DNA from: Raffaelea ambrosiae
Lineage: Eukaryota > Ascomycota > Sordariomycetes > Ophiostomatales > Ophiostomataceae
Length of the DNA: 64,000 nucleotides
Direction of reading: 5' to 3'
Assembly: GCA_002778195.1 (NCBI GenBank)
Contig: PCDI01000009.1
Location: 128,291 to 192,290 of the forward strand
In this document: piece by piece, positions 32,532 through 44,754 of the stretch
Layout: every line of letters begins with the position of its first letter
How positions within the stretch are numbered: the stretch's first letter is position 1
Made by a program: the position numbers and the translations under genes
Notes under the pieces: generated by a model
Database searches by the model: none
What the model saw: only the letters and a program-made list of their open reading frames with translations
Told to the model about the DNA's origin: nothing

Positions 32532-35033
32532 TTACCAATCCATGTTGGAAAAGATCTGTGACGTGGGCTGGGAATAACCAGCAGCCAAACTCGGCGGAAT
32601 CTCGTCAAAAAGGTTGTCAAAGGCATCAGCCCTCACTACTGGGTTAGAGGGCGGAAAGAGGATGAAATCACCGCCCTTCTTTGCCGGCTCCTCCGGGAAA
32701 TCACAGAAACCCTCGTCGTCCACTAGGGTGTCTGGCGTGTAGAGCATCATGTTTCCCTCGCCCAGTGGCGAGATGTGAGTCGTCAGCTGCTCCTGCTCTT
32801 GCTGTTGTTGTTGCTGCTGCATCTGTTGATGGATCTGCTGCAGTCTCTGAATCTGTAGCTGCTGCTGGGGTGTGATCATTGGAGCACAGAGATCGGCAGC
32901 TGAGAGAGCCATGAACTGATCAAGCAGTGTGGCCTTAGTGTTGAAGACGTTGGGCTCCGGGGTAGGAAGCTGCATGGGAGCACTGTAGATGTCTTCATAC
33001 ATGGTGGTGTCCTGGCCGATATCCTGGTAAGCCGAGTTGTTGTCCAGGCTGGAGTCGGTTGCAGGGGAGGCGTTATCGAGAGGAGAGAAGTCAAAATCGT
33101 CAATCTGAGCAGGTATATCTATGTCCGTGGCGGCGAGGATGTCGCTGGGGACGCAGGTAGGAAAATCCAGCGTATTCGCGTACAGCGGAGCTGCGAACTC
33201 ATCCAGCGGCGGTGTGGCCACAGCCGGGCTTTGGGCGCTCACCGGCGTGGGCAAGTTCACCAACTGGGGAGTGGGCTGGGTGGTGCTGGAGCCCTCGGGG
33301 CTTCCATGCGCTGTGTCAGCGCCCGGGGTATCCTTCTTGCCCTTGCTAGAACCGTTGGTCTTGGTGCGAACATACTTCCAGCCATGGGTCTTCTCCATGT
33401 GCTGTTTCCGGTTGGAGTCACGCTTGGACTTGTATGTGCAGGGCTTGAATAGACACTCGTACATGGGCGGGTTGTCTGAGTGCTTGTCGTTCAGATGACG
33501 GTCCTTCTCCTTCTCTGTCGGCCAACCATACTCATGGTACTTGCACGACGGGATGGGGCACTTCCAGGGGCGGGAGTGCGTCTTCTCGTGCTTGGTAAGG
33601 TCGCACGGGCGCTTGAACATCTTTGTACAGCCCGGAACGCTGCACATCTTCGGGGCGTATTCCTCAGGCGGGGCGTTCTTCTTCCGCCGGGCCATCGAGC
33701 GCATGATCTCCTCCTCATCTTGCAGCTCCTGGCTGGCGGAGCGCTTGATCCGGATGGTGTCCTTCACGTCTTCCTCGAGTTCGACGGGGAGACCAGTGGC
33801 AATCGAGACGGCGCGGCCGTCTCGGTCGATGCGGACCAGCTCAGCTGGGCGGCCGTTGACGGTGATGCCGCCATGGAGTTTGATCTCATCAGTGCTGCAG
33901 CGTGGTGAGTCAGTCATCTGTACTTCAGCAGAAGGAGGCGAGAACTGCGATGAGAAGCTGTAGTACCTGGTAGGATGCATGCTGTCGGCGATGCCAGAGT
34001 TTTCCTTTTCTTTTGCGTCAGCGAGCTGTTGGGCGTAGTGGCGAATTTGGTCGACGAGGTCGATGAAATAGCCGGCAGTATATGGTGCGTCCGAGGGCCG
34101 TGTGCGCTCGCGGTCGGTCAAGTACTCGACGGTAGACTGGAGGCAGCGGACAGACTCCAGGCAAAATTCGAGGTAGAGCTTGGCGACTTTGGTACGCTCC
34201 TTCATACAACACAAGGCGCGATAAGTAACTCCCCAGACTCCTATATCAGAGTTCAATTGACTTACTGGTGCCAGAAGAAGAATAGTCTTCTCGACGTCAC
34301 GGAGACAGACGATGTCCCTCTTATTGATCTTGGTGGTGCACTCAAGGAGAAGCGGGTGGAAAACCTTGAATGATGGCTTGGCCAGAAGGGGCTTCACAGT
34401 ATGCTCGTAGATGCGGCTGGTGGCCCGCGGGCTCAAGCCAGCGGGCCGCTCAGCGGTCGTGGTGGATGAGGCAGACCGGGTGACGGCGGTGGCCTGGACC
34501 TGCGAGCCGTGTTTGCCGGACTTACCGACAGCCTTCTTGCCCGACGAGGCGATAGACGAGCCGAGGCCGCTGTCGGACTCGTGCTGGTGGTTGTTGTTGT
34601 TGTTGTTATTATTGTTGTTGTTAGCCAGGCGGCGGTTGATGGAGCGAGGGCTCAGGACACGACGCTCGGTGGTCGAGGGTGAGCCGGGCATAATAGTATG
34701 GTCAAGGATGCCGCGTGGGACAGAGTGGCTGTCATCGAAGAAGACCTTGGACGAGACAGTCTTCTTCGGCGACGTGATGTGTGTGCCAGCGAGTTTCTGG
34801 TCGATGGTGTCGAGGGCAATGGCGGCACGACGGCGATGGGCGTCGAGGACGTCGTCGAGGCTGGTCTGGGAGCGGGAAAGCCGGGGTGGCAAGAAGAAGG
34901 CCGAGTCTCCGGAGTCAGGGCTGGTCGGAGAATGGAAGGTGGCACCCTTGCGGAGGACGACGTTGGTTTTAAGGCTCAGACCATTGCGACCATTCACCGG
35001 AGTGCGGCGAGGGTTGGCAGAAGGAGAAGCCAT
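32532..35033 (-). CDS. C2H2 zinc-finger transcription factor, three fingers
   Basis: This is a nuclear DNA-binding regulator, read as one open frame of 833 residues from the ATG at 35033. Three fingers lie at 464-486 (CSVPGCTKMFKRPCDLTKH), 492-518 (with CKYHEYGWPTEKEKDRH) and 527-550 (with CTYKSKRDSNRKQH). The arrangement RPCDLTKH...SRPWKCP...GWPTEKE is a conserved fungal type, but I cannot give a trustworthy gene name. An 11-Asn run is at about 138-148, and a Gln-rich stretch near 780 lies in an acidic C-terminal region that may be an activation domain. A region at 205-335 (EHTVKPLLAKPSFKVFHPLLLEC...) resembles an N-terminal conserved domain of this class. A 66-nt in-frame segment at residues 256-277 looks like a retained intron (see findings); without it the protein has 811 residues. 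Confidence 0.9.
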   Translation of the reverse strand: MASPSANPRRTPVNGRNGLSLKTNVVLRKGATFHSPTSPDSGDSAFFLPPRLSRSQTSLDDVLDAHRRRAAIALDTIDQKLAGTHITSPKKTVSSKVFFDDSHSVPRGILDHTIMPGSPSTTERRVLSPRSINRRLANNNNNNNNNNNHQHESDSGLGSSIASSGKKAVGKSGKHGSQVQATAVTRSASSTTTAERPAGLSPRATSRIYEHTVKPLLAKPSFKVFHPLLLECTTKINKRDIVCLRDVEKTILLLAPVSQLNSDIGVWGVTYRALCCMKERTKVAKLYLEFCLESVRCLQSTVEYLTDRERTRPSDAPYTAGYFIDLVDQIRHYAQQLADAKEKENSGIADSMHPTRYYSFSSQFSPPSAEVQMTDSPRCSTDEIKLHGGITVNGRPAELVRIDRDGRAVSIATGLPVELEEDVKDTIRIKRSASQELQDEEEIMRSMARRKKNAPPEEYAPKMCSVPGCTKMFKRPCDLTKHEKTHSRPWKCPIPSCKYHEYGWPTEKEKDRHLNDKHSDNPPMYECLFKPCTYKSKRDSNRKQHMEKTHGWKYVRTKTNGSSKGKKDTPGADTAHGSPEGSSTTQPTPQLVNLPTPVSAQSPAVATPPLDEFAAPLYANTLDFPTCVPSDILAATDIDIPAQIDDFDFSPLDNASPATDSSLDNNSAYQDIGQDTTMYEDIYSAPMQLPTPEPNVFNTKATLLDQFMALSAADLCAPMITPQQQLQIQRLQQIHQQMQQQQQQQEQEQLTTHISPLGEGNMMLYTPDTLVDDEGFCDFPEEPAKKGGDFILFPPSNPVVRADAFDNLFDEIPPSLAAGYSQPTSQIFSNMDW

Positions 35034-38000
35034 GGTGGTTGAATGTGTGGGGGTGGGGTGGGCTTAAAAGAGAGACTGGCAAGAAATGGAGTGAATGTTG
35101 GCCTCAGTCCTGGGACAGACAGAAAGAGGACAGGGCAGGTTCTCTGGGTCTGGTCAGCAAACTCTCGGGCGTGGGACTGCGGATGACTTGGCCTCAAGCC
35201 GGGAGTGATTCAAGACGGGGCAGAGAGGTGTAGTTGTGAGTCACAGGCAGCCCGGCGTCTAGTCCTACTAGACACTAGGTGCATCACAAGCGGTCTGGTG
35301 AAGGACGACGAGAGAGCAGGAGGACAGTACGCGGATGGATAAAGAGACTCTGGGATATGGAGGTAGATGGAGACAAACAGGAAGCGAGCAGGGCATGAGG
35401 CGAGTTCTTTCTTACTTGCTGCTCAAACGGCTGTCCAGTCCTAGATAGTGTGCCTTGGTGCGAACCACGTTGTGCGCGTTCTCTTCGCGTCCGGCGAGTC
35501 CGCAACGGCAAGCAAATTGGGCGGCGGGCACGCAGAGGCAAATGGTGGTTGAGGGATGGTGACAGTCCAGTAAATACAAGCTCGCGAAAATGGAGGCCGC
35601 AGAACGAGACGTTGGGAGAAAAGGGGTCGCGAAATGGGGCCGATTGGGGCAAATAAAGAAGAGAAAGAAAACGATGCGGTTTAAGGTTGGCCTCACTCCG
35701 GGTTGATCGGTCGTGGTGGAAGACAGGACTGGAGGGACAGAACAGGTCAGGAGGGAGGTCGAAAGAGTGAGGACAGGAGAAATGGCAAAATGGGCGTTTG
35801 CAAAACAAGCGGGATGGTCGACGGCACATATGGGCAGGTCGAACGCTGTTGCCTAGAATTTCCGAATCGGGACTAGCGTGCAGGCTTCGCCTCCATGGGC
35901 GGAATCCTAGGATTCTGGCAACAGGCAAATAGTGACCCACCCACTCTCCTGTCTGAGGGAGTCCTGGCACAGCCTTCTGCTAGGCCGTGTTAGGGGGGCC
36001 CTTTGCTGCAGGCATTGCACGAGGCAGACTATAAGAGCACCACGGCGGACGCTGCTTGCTGCAAGAGGCCTGCGGGCTGATCGGACAGAGCGAGGATTCT
36101 GTCTTCGTTCTGCAGGCCCTACGCCGTTGTTTGCTGCTTCCCCGTTGTTTGCTGCTACGCGGTTGTTCTGGCACTGCCGTGCTGGCCGGACGCAAGAGTC
36201 CTGCACTAACAGAAACCATCGCAGAGCATACGGGATTCTTTGGGGCAGAGCCAGGCTGACTGCGCCGCGGAACACGGGACCTCGTTTTATCTCCGGGGGG
36301 CCACTCGAAGGCAACCATATTCTGCGCCCCACCGACAAATAGAGTGAATACAGGAAAGACTTTCAGCTGCCAGCGCTAAGAGCCCAGTCTCCCCTTGTTT
36401 TTTTGGGCTGCTCCTCGCTCGTTTTTCGCTGATTTTCGCTGATTTTGCTGATTGGCGCTCACTGGCGCTTGCCTTCCCTGGTCTTCCGCGCTATTCTGCG
36501 CCCTGGACGCCAACGCCCAGACCGTTTGCCTGACAAATGCGGTCTCTGAGCGGTTTCTGCGCCTTCCTGATAAGGGTCTCCCTTGGACTAAGTGTCTCCG
36601 CCCCAAATGCTCCTTCTCGTAAAACCGAACGAGCACACTGGCGCTCTCGCATTTTTCGCACTTTCCTCCCCTCTCGCCATGTCTCTTATTATCCTTTCTC
36701 CTTTTTGTCTCTTTTCTTGACAAAGTCCGACAGCACGCGCTCGCGCTGTCCCCGTCAGGACTCGTCGGTCGACAATGCGCCTTCCACGCCAATTAAACCG
36801 CCGGCCGTGTCGGTGCCCATGACTAACTCATGCATGACTGAGTCAACGGCAGATCACGACTGGCATACACACCCACACCGTCACCCCAACCGTCACCCCA
36901 ACCGCCCCAACCCCTGGCACTGGCTCTGATCACGCTCTTTGACTGGTCGGTACGGCGTGGGGGATGTTTTGTGCCGCATGCAGCTGGTCAGCAGCAACCG
37001 TGTTGTTTTTATTGCTGTCTCTTGAATCCCCATTTCTGTTTCGTCCTTGCATGCACATGAAAGTGTCTTACTATTACTATGTACTCGTAGTATAGACCAG
37101 TCGGCCTCTTTGTATCTCACATCTCCTTCATCTGGGTTTTGTCTGGCCGCAGTTTCTGCCCGTCCCTTTCCGACCCCATCTTCCCGAAACAACAACGGCA
37201 ATGAGCAATCTGTCCTGTTGGTCTTGACTACGTTTTTTTTAAGGCGTGGAGCTCGTTTACAGTCTGTTTCGCATTGCTTCCCGCAATAGGAAACCGTTGC
37301 ATTTTGCCGTGTACCAGGCATCTGTTTTCAGTATTGACCTGCGGCACGACCGACGGTAGAGCGCATGCGCATCTACTACATACTACATACATGGTACATA
37401 CTATGTAGTACGTACTCGTATCGTGTGTGTCTGCATGGCAACCCTTGCGTCACATGGCACAGGGTGTTCGGTGCCGACATCCTCTGGCTGCATGCAAACG
37501 CCTCGACTTCACACCGAGATCGTAAAGAACACCCAAAGTTTGATCAGGTCGGACGAGGATACCACAAGCATGGTAACCTCTCTTTCCGCGATTCGCACGC
37601 AATTGTGCACACCCTCGCTCGCAAAGGGGGTGGTATGGCCACGTCGGCTTGTCTGCGCGTAACCAGCCCGCCGACATGAAAACGCAGGGCAGGACCGTAG
37701 ATAGGGCTGACGGTGGATGCTCATTGAGAAAGTGGTGTGGTGGTGTCCCAATGAGAGCCGCAGAAATCCAGCAGCCTGAAATCATAGGGTGGGGATGGTA
37801 CCCATCCTGCAGCAGTTAGTTACAAGCACGAGTAGGGAAGCGGAAAACTGTGCCTGGATGGCAGGGGTAGCGGGGAAAGTATACTTTGCGTGTAAGATAC
37901 GCGTATGGGATACTCGTCACCAGACAGTTGGCGCCGGCAGCAGACATCCCAATTCCCCAATGACGTCGAGCCCAAACTGGACATGTCCAGCATGAAGCTC

Positions 38001-38579
38001 GTAAGGCTAGCGGTTTGAGACCGGGAACCCGATATCTTCCCATCGTGACGTAATGGCACCTGTTTTGGATTGCCAAACATGCCTGACGGATCATACCGAG
38101 TGAGGAATCCGGCAGCCTTCCTGTGCCGGGTCATCTACAAAGTAACTAAACACACTGACTCTGGCAGCCTTCTTGCCCGGAAAAGATTCGTCAAAAATTC
38201 CAAGGAGTCGTGGCTTGAAGCGTCGAAAATAAGGCTGCCTTGGACGGCTTTTTTCGACGTAGCATCACCCCAAAAAGTTGCCTGGAACCGTGACAGAATA
38301 ATCCCATCTTACTATTTACTATGCTATTGAGTGCATGTTTGGATACGAGGTATTATCTGCGATACCGGCGGCTCTCTTAAATAGCTCCTTTTGCCTTGAG
38401 GTTTTGCCTCGAATAGTCTACAAGAATAGAATTGCTGTGAATAGCAGCTTGCCACGTTCACCAGTCTCGCCCTGCTGCCCATCCTTGGTTCTTGTTCCTT
38501 CGCAGTCTCGTAGTCCCGGTCTTCCCTTCTCATGTCTTGTATCCTTTCTCCGGGCCATCCAAGCCTCGATTAACTCTTT
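35034..38579. other. 3.5-kb gene-free stretch
   Basis: No supportable gene. It contains the 5' flank of the C2H2 gene, pyrimidine- and purine-rich segments, CGCTGATTTT and CACCCCAACCGT mini-repeats (about 36425-36455 and 36878-36915), and a dense cluster of the TAC/GTA motif at 37370-37420. Confidence 0.5.
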
Positions 38580-40543
38580 CTAGACGCTGTGGGTGGCATT
38601 TCTGCTTCTATGTCGGATACGGTCGCCGAACTGGAGCTGTATTAGTATGAAAGTTGGAAGATTTTTGATCTCGGGTCGTGTACAGGAAATGCTTACAAAA
38701 TACAATACGAATGGAATTGGGACGAAGAGGACAGCCAATCCGCCCAGTAAAGAGTTGCCTGGACCGACGCCTAGGTTGCGAAACAAGGCACGAGCCTAGG
38801 AGAAGTTAGGTTTGCACAGCAGATTCCTCCAACAAAAATAAGGAAGCCTAGATACGTACAAACAATGGAAAGATGCAGCCGCAGGTGGCACGGAACAGAC
38901 TGTTCCCGGCCAGCACCGAGGCAGCATACTGTGGGTAGGCCATGACCAAGTACGTGAGAATGGGCATGAACAGAGTGACGATGCTCACGGTAAACGACCC
39001 AGACCCGATCAGAGGCACAATCCAGTGAATGCTCGGTCGTGCCGTCCAGCCGTACCAGAACAAGCAGATGGGTAAGGTCATGGCCCCCACAAACGTCGGC
39101 GGCAGGACCGCCTCTGGAGGAGGCGGCGGCGGTGGTGGAGACGAGCCCGAGGACCCGTGCATGCTTCGAAACTGCGGTGCTAGGTACCGTTCCACCCAGG
39201 CCAGGTAGCAAGGCACCGTGATCAAGCCACCCACAAAGATGCCCAGGAACACGAGCCCCTGCTGGCCCAGGTTGAAATGGTACAGCTCGCCAAACACGAG
39301 CGGGAAAGACTCGAACCAAATATACAAAATGCCGTAGATGAGGGCGCTATATAGGTCCACAAAGAAGACGACGGGCTCGGTGGCGATCAATGCAAAGGCG
39401 CGGCCAAGGACCACAAGCTGCTTGCGGGCCGCGGTGGTGGCGTCCACCACCGTGTCTTCAGCCAGCTCGGAGGGGCACTTCAGGATCGTCTGTGGTGGTA
39501 GCCCAGTCTGCCCATGTCCCACGTGTCGTCGTAGCCTCTTCGCTCGCCGATATAGGATGTTGGCTGGGTGCGTCTCGGGCATCAGGACAAGCATGGGGAT
39601 GAGAACGGCCGCCGTGATCCATGCCAGGACCCAGATGGTCCAGCGCCAACCCAAAGATTGTGTCGTAAATCCACCCAGCAAAGGGCCAAAGACGGGTCCC
39701 AGCACACCGACGGAGCCAAAGAGACCAAGCCAGAACAAGACATCCTGCACAGAGTACATGTCGTTGATGGTGCCACCGCCGCTGGCGAGCACGGGTCCGC
39801 CGAAGAAGCCAGCCAGAAACCGAAAGACGAGGAACATGGGCAAGTCAACTGCGAAGCCCGTTGGCAGCTGGACAAGGACGAAGACAAGGAGAGTCCAAAA
39901 GTAGATGCGGCTGCGGCCAATGGTGGGCATTTCGGACAAGGGGGAGAAGATCATGGGACCAAAGCCGTAGCCACTGGGAGGGAGGGTTAGCAACAAGCAG
40001 TGTGAACAATGGTAAAACCAAACAGCGAGACTGATGTACGAACATGACAAAAAGTGAGAGACCAAGTGTAGCCACAACCTCGGTGGTCTGAAACTCGTCT
40101 ACGACCTGCATCACAGCCGGCGAGTAAATGGAGCTGCCGACGTAGAAGCCAAAGTTGAGGAGGGAGATCATGGTGACGACGAGGAGCTTGTAGCCGCGGG
40201 GCCAGTTTTGAGGGTTCTATCGTGGTATAGTTAGCACCTGGGTGAAGACGCTCGGAGGAGTTGTCGAACGAGTTGTATCGCCGCTGTGTACCTCTGGATC
40301 GTCTGGGCCATACCAGTCGACGACCACAATTCTCTCTTCCGGTGGCTGTCCATCGCCGCCGGTGTTCTCTCCTGGTGGTGTCTTTTCCTGATGTCCAGAC
40401 TGGTGCCCTGATGGCTGGCTGTTGGCGACGATGGTCTGCAGGCACGACGCTGGATCTGCCTCGTCAGGGAACCGCAGCAGCTTCTTGTTCGACAACCAAC
40501 GGATTAGCTGTCCAAAGACAGTGTCACGAACAAACGCGTCCAT
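38580..40543 (-). CDS. DHA1-type MFS multidrug/polyamine transporter
   Basis: This is a 12-TM drug:H+ antiporter of the plasma membrane; actual substrates are unknown. Five exons: 40543-40292, 40216-40044, 39973-38860, 38795-38697 and 38630-38580. They give 562 residues with all phases closing. A hydrophilic N-terminus of about 80 residues leads to NPQNWPRGYKLLVVTMISLLNF (TM1), the standard entry of this family. Then come IGYGFGPMIFSPLSEMPTIGRSRIY (motif A-like), FRFLAGFFGGPVLASGGG, and GPVFGPLLGGF (motif C of antiporters). The C-terminus LFRNLGVGPGNSLLGGLAV is also typical. A run of eight Pro after GSSGSS (about 39110-39145) in the late cytoplasmic loop is unusual and may be lineage-specific. 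The second donor must be GTTCGT to keep phase, the same unusual donor used in the arrestin gene. A P450 gene lies next upstream on the same strand. Confidence 0.92.
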
Positions 40544-41249
40544 GGCCACGACAATGGTGCGAGCACCTGATCGGAAGTAAAATGGATGTATGGATAGAAG
40601 CGTCCCGTCCTGGTGGTCTTCTGGAAGAACACCTCCTACTAGAAGACGTGCTGCCGAAAGGCATCTCGACTTCTTTATACACATCTTCAGTGCCCACACT
40701 CTGTTGATTCTACTTGGTGCGCGTCATCCGCAGGGCGTCGTCTGCACAAACGTCCCAGGAGTGCCTTCCCATCATTCATAGTGAACACAGTCTTCTTGGC
40801 ACCGTCTTGATGTCGGGCATTGGGGGTGCCTGGCGACTTTTAACACCATTAACTCCGGGGAGGCTCTTCTCTCGAGACCAGGTTCTTTTTAAGCTTTTTG
40901 GCTGGCGGACCGTACCTGCTAAAATAAATTAAACAAAAACGATGGAACACATAACATACCCACTGTCTGCGAGGATTTACACAAACAATGTTCGATAAAT
41001 TCAGTAAATTCAGTAAATTCAGTAAATTCAGTAAATTCAGTAAATTCAGTAAATTCAGTAAAAGCCGTAATTACGATGGACTCGATGGACTTCAACCGTT
41101 CTTTCGCGTCGCAACTGGATATCCATTACATAGTAATCAACAAATCGTCAGGCACCAACTAACTAGTTGGTTACAGTGCGGACATTTTTTGTGGCTCGGG
41201 GTTTCCACTTCTCTCCTATTTCTCCTGAATCCCCGGCTCGCCTCTCTCC
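40544..41249. other. Gene-free stretch with a 9-bp repeat
   Basis: This lies between the DHA1 transporter promoter and the P450 3' end. The 9-bp array (40997-41059) and an AACTAACTAGTTGGTTA palindrome-like word (about 41157-41173) are the only notable features. Confidence 0.6.
40997..41059. repeat. 9-bp tandem repeat, 7 copies
   Basis: There are seven perfect copies of AAATTCAGT. The array is open on the plus strand as repeated Lys-Phe-Ser, but nothing around it supports a gene. Confidence 0.97.
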
Positions 41250-43169
41250 TTACCACCCGTCCAAGGGCGTGGCATAGACGTGCATCCCGTTGGCTGGCCG
41301 CGCCGTTACACCGCCTCGGATGACCATCTTCTTCTCGTCCAAGTACGCCGTGTCCCGCAACCGGAAGCTGAACCGGCCCACCCACGTTGCCAGCAGACAC
41401 GCAAACTCGGACCGAGCAAACTGCATGCCAATGCAGCTGCGGGGCCCGTGCAGGAACGTCAGGAAGGCATAGTTGGACGAGTTGGGCGCGCCGTCTTTGC
41501 CGTTGGCGGCCAGCCAGCGGTCCGGGTCGAACTGCTGGGCGTCTGGACCCCAGAGAGCGTGACTCTTGTTGACAGCCCAGGGGGTCAGCATGATGGTCGT
41601 GCCTTTGGGTACGAACTGGCCCAGGATGGAAGTGTCCACAGCGGCCTCTCGCATGGTGGCCGGCACGGGAGAATAATAGCGGAGGACTTCGCTGCAGACA
41701 GCGTTCAAGTAAGGCAGGTGGTCGATGTCGGCCGACGCGACGTCGACGGGAGGAGAGCCAGAAGGCTGTCGGAGGCCATCATCCTCGGCCACAGCTGTGC
41801 GGCGGTCGCCCAGCGATGGCAGATGCTCGCGGATCTCGGCGCGCAGGCGCTCCTGCACATCTTGATGGATGCACAACATGTAGATAGCCCAGGTCATGGC
41901 GGAGGCGGTGGTTTCGTGACCGGCGGCTAGGAACGTCATGAGCTGGTCCACAAGATTCTCATCCGAGAATGCGCCGGACTCGAGAGCCACCGACAGAATA
42001 TCCACGCCGGCGTCGGGCGCGGCCTGACCGCTGGCAACCTTTTCCCGCCGGGCGGCCAGGCTCGCCTTCTTCTCGAGGATGATGTCGAGGCAGGTGTCGC
42101 GCACGTATTGCTGGGTCTGGATGATGTCCTTGTTCCGCTTGATGGGCAGGGCATGCAGGAACCAGAGCGGGAACACGAGGCCGAGCACGCCCAGGATACG
42201 GGCCTGTCTGCTGGGGCTGAAGGTCATGTTGTAGCGCCGGGCCAGCTCGTTGTGCGGGTCTTTGACCGAGTTGAAGTCGCGACCGATGCCGGCAACACCG
42301 ATGATGTCGAGGGTGACTCGGGATGCCCAGCTGCCTACCTCAATGGAGACCTCCTTGCCGCCCTCAGCAGCTGACTGCTGGGCAATGTAGGCGCGCATAG
42401 CCTCGACAGACTCGCGGCCCTTGCCCCAGAAGATGGGGTATAGGTCCTTGACGTGACGGAAAGCAAAGGCAGGCGCCAGGTGCTTGCGTTGGAAGCGGTG
42501 TTCGTTGCCCTCGGCCAGCAGGATGCCATCTCCCAAGAGGCGCGAGAGGAGCTTCCGCACGGGCGGGGGCTTGACAAAGTCGTAGTTTTTGGTGACCAGC
42601 ACCTCGGACAAAGCCTTGGGTCCGACGATGAGCAGGCGCTCTTGGTTAAAGAAGCCCAAGTAGCGGATGACGCCATCGTTGGGAATGGTGTTGATCCTAG
42701 TAATAGTGAAAAAAAAAAAAAAAAATTTAAAAACACACACAAAAAATTGAGAGGTTAGTGAAAAGCAAGACGGGATCGTGAGTGTACGACCCAGGCCATG
42801 TATAAAGAGCGAGTGTTTCAAAACCAACCCTCCAACTCACCATTCCAGGGCAGGTTCGCCTGTGGTATCGTGATGGATGCGCAGGAACTGGCCGAATATA
42901 AACTTGTTGCCGGTGGGCTGTGGCAGATGCCGCAGAGGCGAGAACACGAACGGGTACAGAAACACCGACCAGACAAAGTAGGAGGCAGCTTGGATGAGCC
43001 AGGCAGACACAAAGACGGAGATGAAGAGAGAGGCGACCGACTTGTGGGCGAGGAAGTTGGCGAGTGTGGTGTCAGGCTGTCCAAATCGTCCGGATCGTCT
43101 GGAGAGGGCCGTGACGGCATAGGCGGTACCCGACGACACGAGGGCAACAACCCGCCAGCAAGGAGACAT
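41250..43169 (-). CDS. Microsomal cytochrome P450 monooxygenase
   Basis: This is a class II P450 that would oxidise a small substrate using an ER reductase; the substrate is unknown. Two exons: 43169-42841 and 42696-41250. They give 591 residues, longer than the usual 500-530 because of an extended N-terminus and an insert after LGDRRTAV (about 407-430). An N-terminal membrane anchor lies at about 40-75. The I-helix oxygen-binding motif AGHETT starts at 368, ExxR is E446-R449, a PERF-like FDPDRW is near 500, and the heme-binding loop FLHGPRSCIG has Cys531. The segment NDGVIRYLGFFNQERLL...SEVLVTKNYDFVKPP is characteristic of a widespread ascomycete P450 group, perhaps near the CYP56/CYP4-like clans. 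The intron joins EW to INTIPNDG in phase. No biosynthetic core enzyme lies nearby, so a gene cluster is not supported. Confidence 0.94.
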
Positions 43170-44754
43170 GTTGAGGCTCGTAGGGTTTGTCCCTTGTGAG
43201 AAAGGAAATACAAGGGAAGGGGGCGATTGGTTGTTGGGGGAAGCAGAAGCGATCAGGGAGAAGAAAAGGAAAGTAAACAGGACAGGACAGGGCCTGGTAG
43301 GAGAAGTCAATGGGCAGAGCCGTCAACAAAGTCGTTATATAGCCCAGCCGGTGCAACCCATCTGGCAAGGCATGCAGCGCAATATGATCTTCGAAAGAAG
43401 AAGACGAAGAAGAGGAACAAGGAGAACAAGAGCAGGGGTTTGGCAGGCCTTTCCGTGTCCCTGCGTGTCGAGTGTAGGACCAGTCGATAAGGGCCTCTTG
43501 TTCAGCCTTGATGTACAAAGCAACTACCAACTAGTTGACCGATGGCGACCGCTCGCTGCGGGATGGGACGGAGCGAAGGAGCCAAAATTAAGATCCAGAA
43601 CCCCCGCTTCAAATATCAAAGATGCGTACGCATATTGTCGGTGCCATAGTACGTGACCATCTTGCTACTAGATCGTGGACTCGTTCTTGGAACGGCCAGT
43701 GGCCCCCTCGTTCGGGCTGCATGTGAAGCCGAGCGTGCACTGCTTACAGCGGGGCCTCCCCAAAACGGTACTGCGGCACAGCAGCTTAGTGCACAGTATT
43801 CCTCCGAGTGAAACGAGGCCTATGACGTCCATTGGGGTCCAATTGTCTTGCATTGTCTTGCGTTCCTCGTTTGTCTCCAATTGTGCGATGCATTTCAAAT
43901 ACGGGAACCTCTCGTCTCTCATCCACTGAATTTTCTGCTGTAAGATAGGCATGCCGCCATGTATCTGCACTTCCATTGCACAACAGCCGAGCCGTGCTCC
44001 CTGCGGCCGATCATGCGCGTAACGCTACTATGTACTTGAAACGCCTCTTGTCTGGTTATCTTTTTTTTTTTGCTTTTCACAATTGCTTTCCCGGTCCTGC
44101 GGACGTCGGAGTTTCAAAAATAAGGCCGGCTCCACGAGACCATATTCATATCTTAGCCCGTCCGTCAGCATGACTGGCCTGCCAGACGCTTGCTTATTAT
44201 TGCTGTCGCACTCGTTTAGACGGGCTGGCAATTGCACCGACCATGGCAATTAGCAATGCCGTTCCTACCATTCGTGCAGTAGTATCGCGGTTTTGCGGGG
44301 TGTGTCATGCGTCAACCCAGCGGTCTGGAAGGGCGAAAAGAACCCCTTGAGATCCGGCAGCCTACTACTATTATGTAGAAGTAGCATACGTAGTGGGGGG
44401 GGGCTTTCTTTGATGATGGTGCTCGAACTCTGACGACACCTTTCCACCCACAGTTGCCCGCTATGGCTGGGAGGTGTGGAGGGGGGTGTTGTTGATTCCG
44501 CCCAGGCTCGCAAAATGCCCAAAAGGAGTAAGCGCTGGAACACGTTCCAGAGAGCAAGAGTCGTTGTTTTTCGGGGACATTGACATGAGCTTGCTTGGCT
44601 GGTCGTCCAGGTTCTTTGCTTCCGGGTCCCGCCTCTTTTCCTTGACTGTTGTTTGTTTGCTTATCGGTATTCTTGTCGTGTTCTCGTCATCTTTGTGCCG
44701 TCTTGGTGCCGTCTTCGTGTCGTCTTGTTGTTTTCTTGTCATCTTCTGCCCATT
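43170..44754. other. Gene-free stretch upstream of the P450
   Basis: No gene seen. It has a GAAGA-rich tract (about 43395-43430), a G10 run at about 44395-44404, and copies of the TAC/GTA or AACTAGTT words near 43505-43535, 44025 and 44360. Confidence 0.5.

Noticed and set aside
33920..33975. 49-nt candidate intron in the C2H2 gene (GTACTACAG...GTACAG)
   Set aside because: Removing it shifts the frame straight into a stop, and the unspliced frame is open.
40997..41059. CRISPR-like repeat array
   Set aside because: The repeats are contiguous 9-bp units without spacers in a eukaryotic genome.
38580..43169. Biosynthetic gene cluster suggested by an MFS pump next to a P450
   Set aside because: No synthase, synthetase, terpene cyclase or cluster regulator is present nearby; two genes do not support a cluster.
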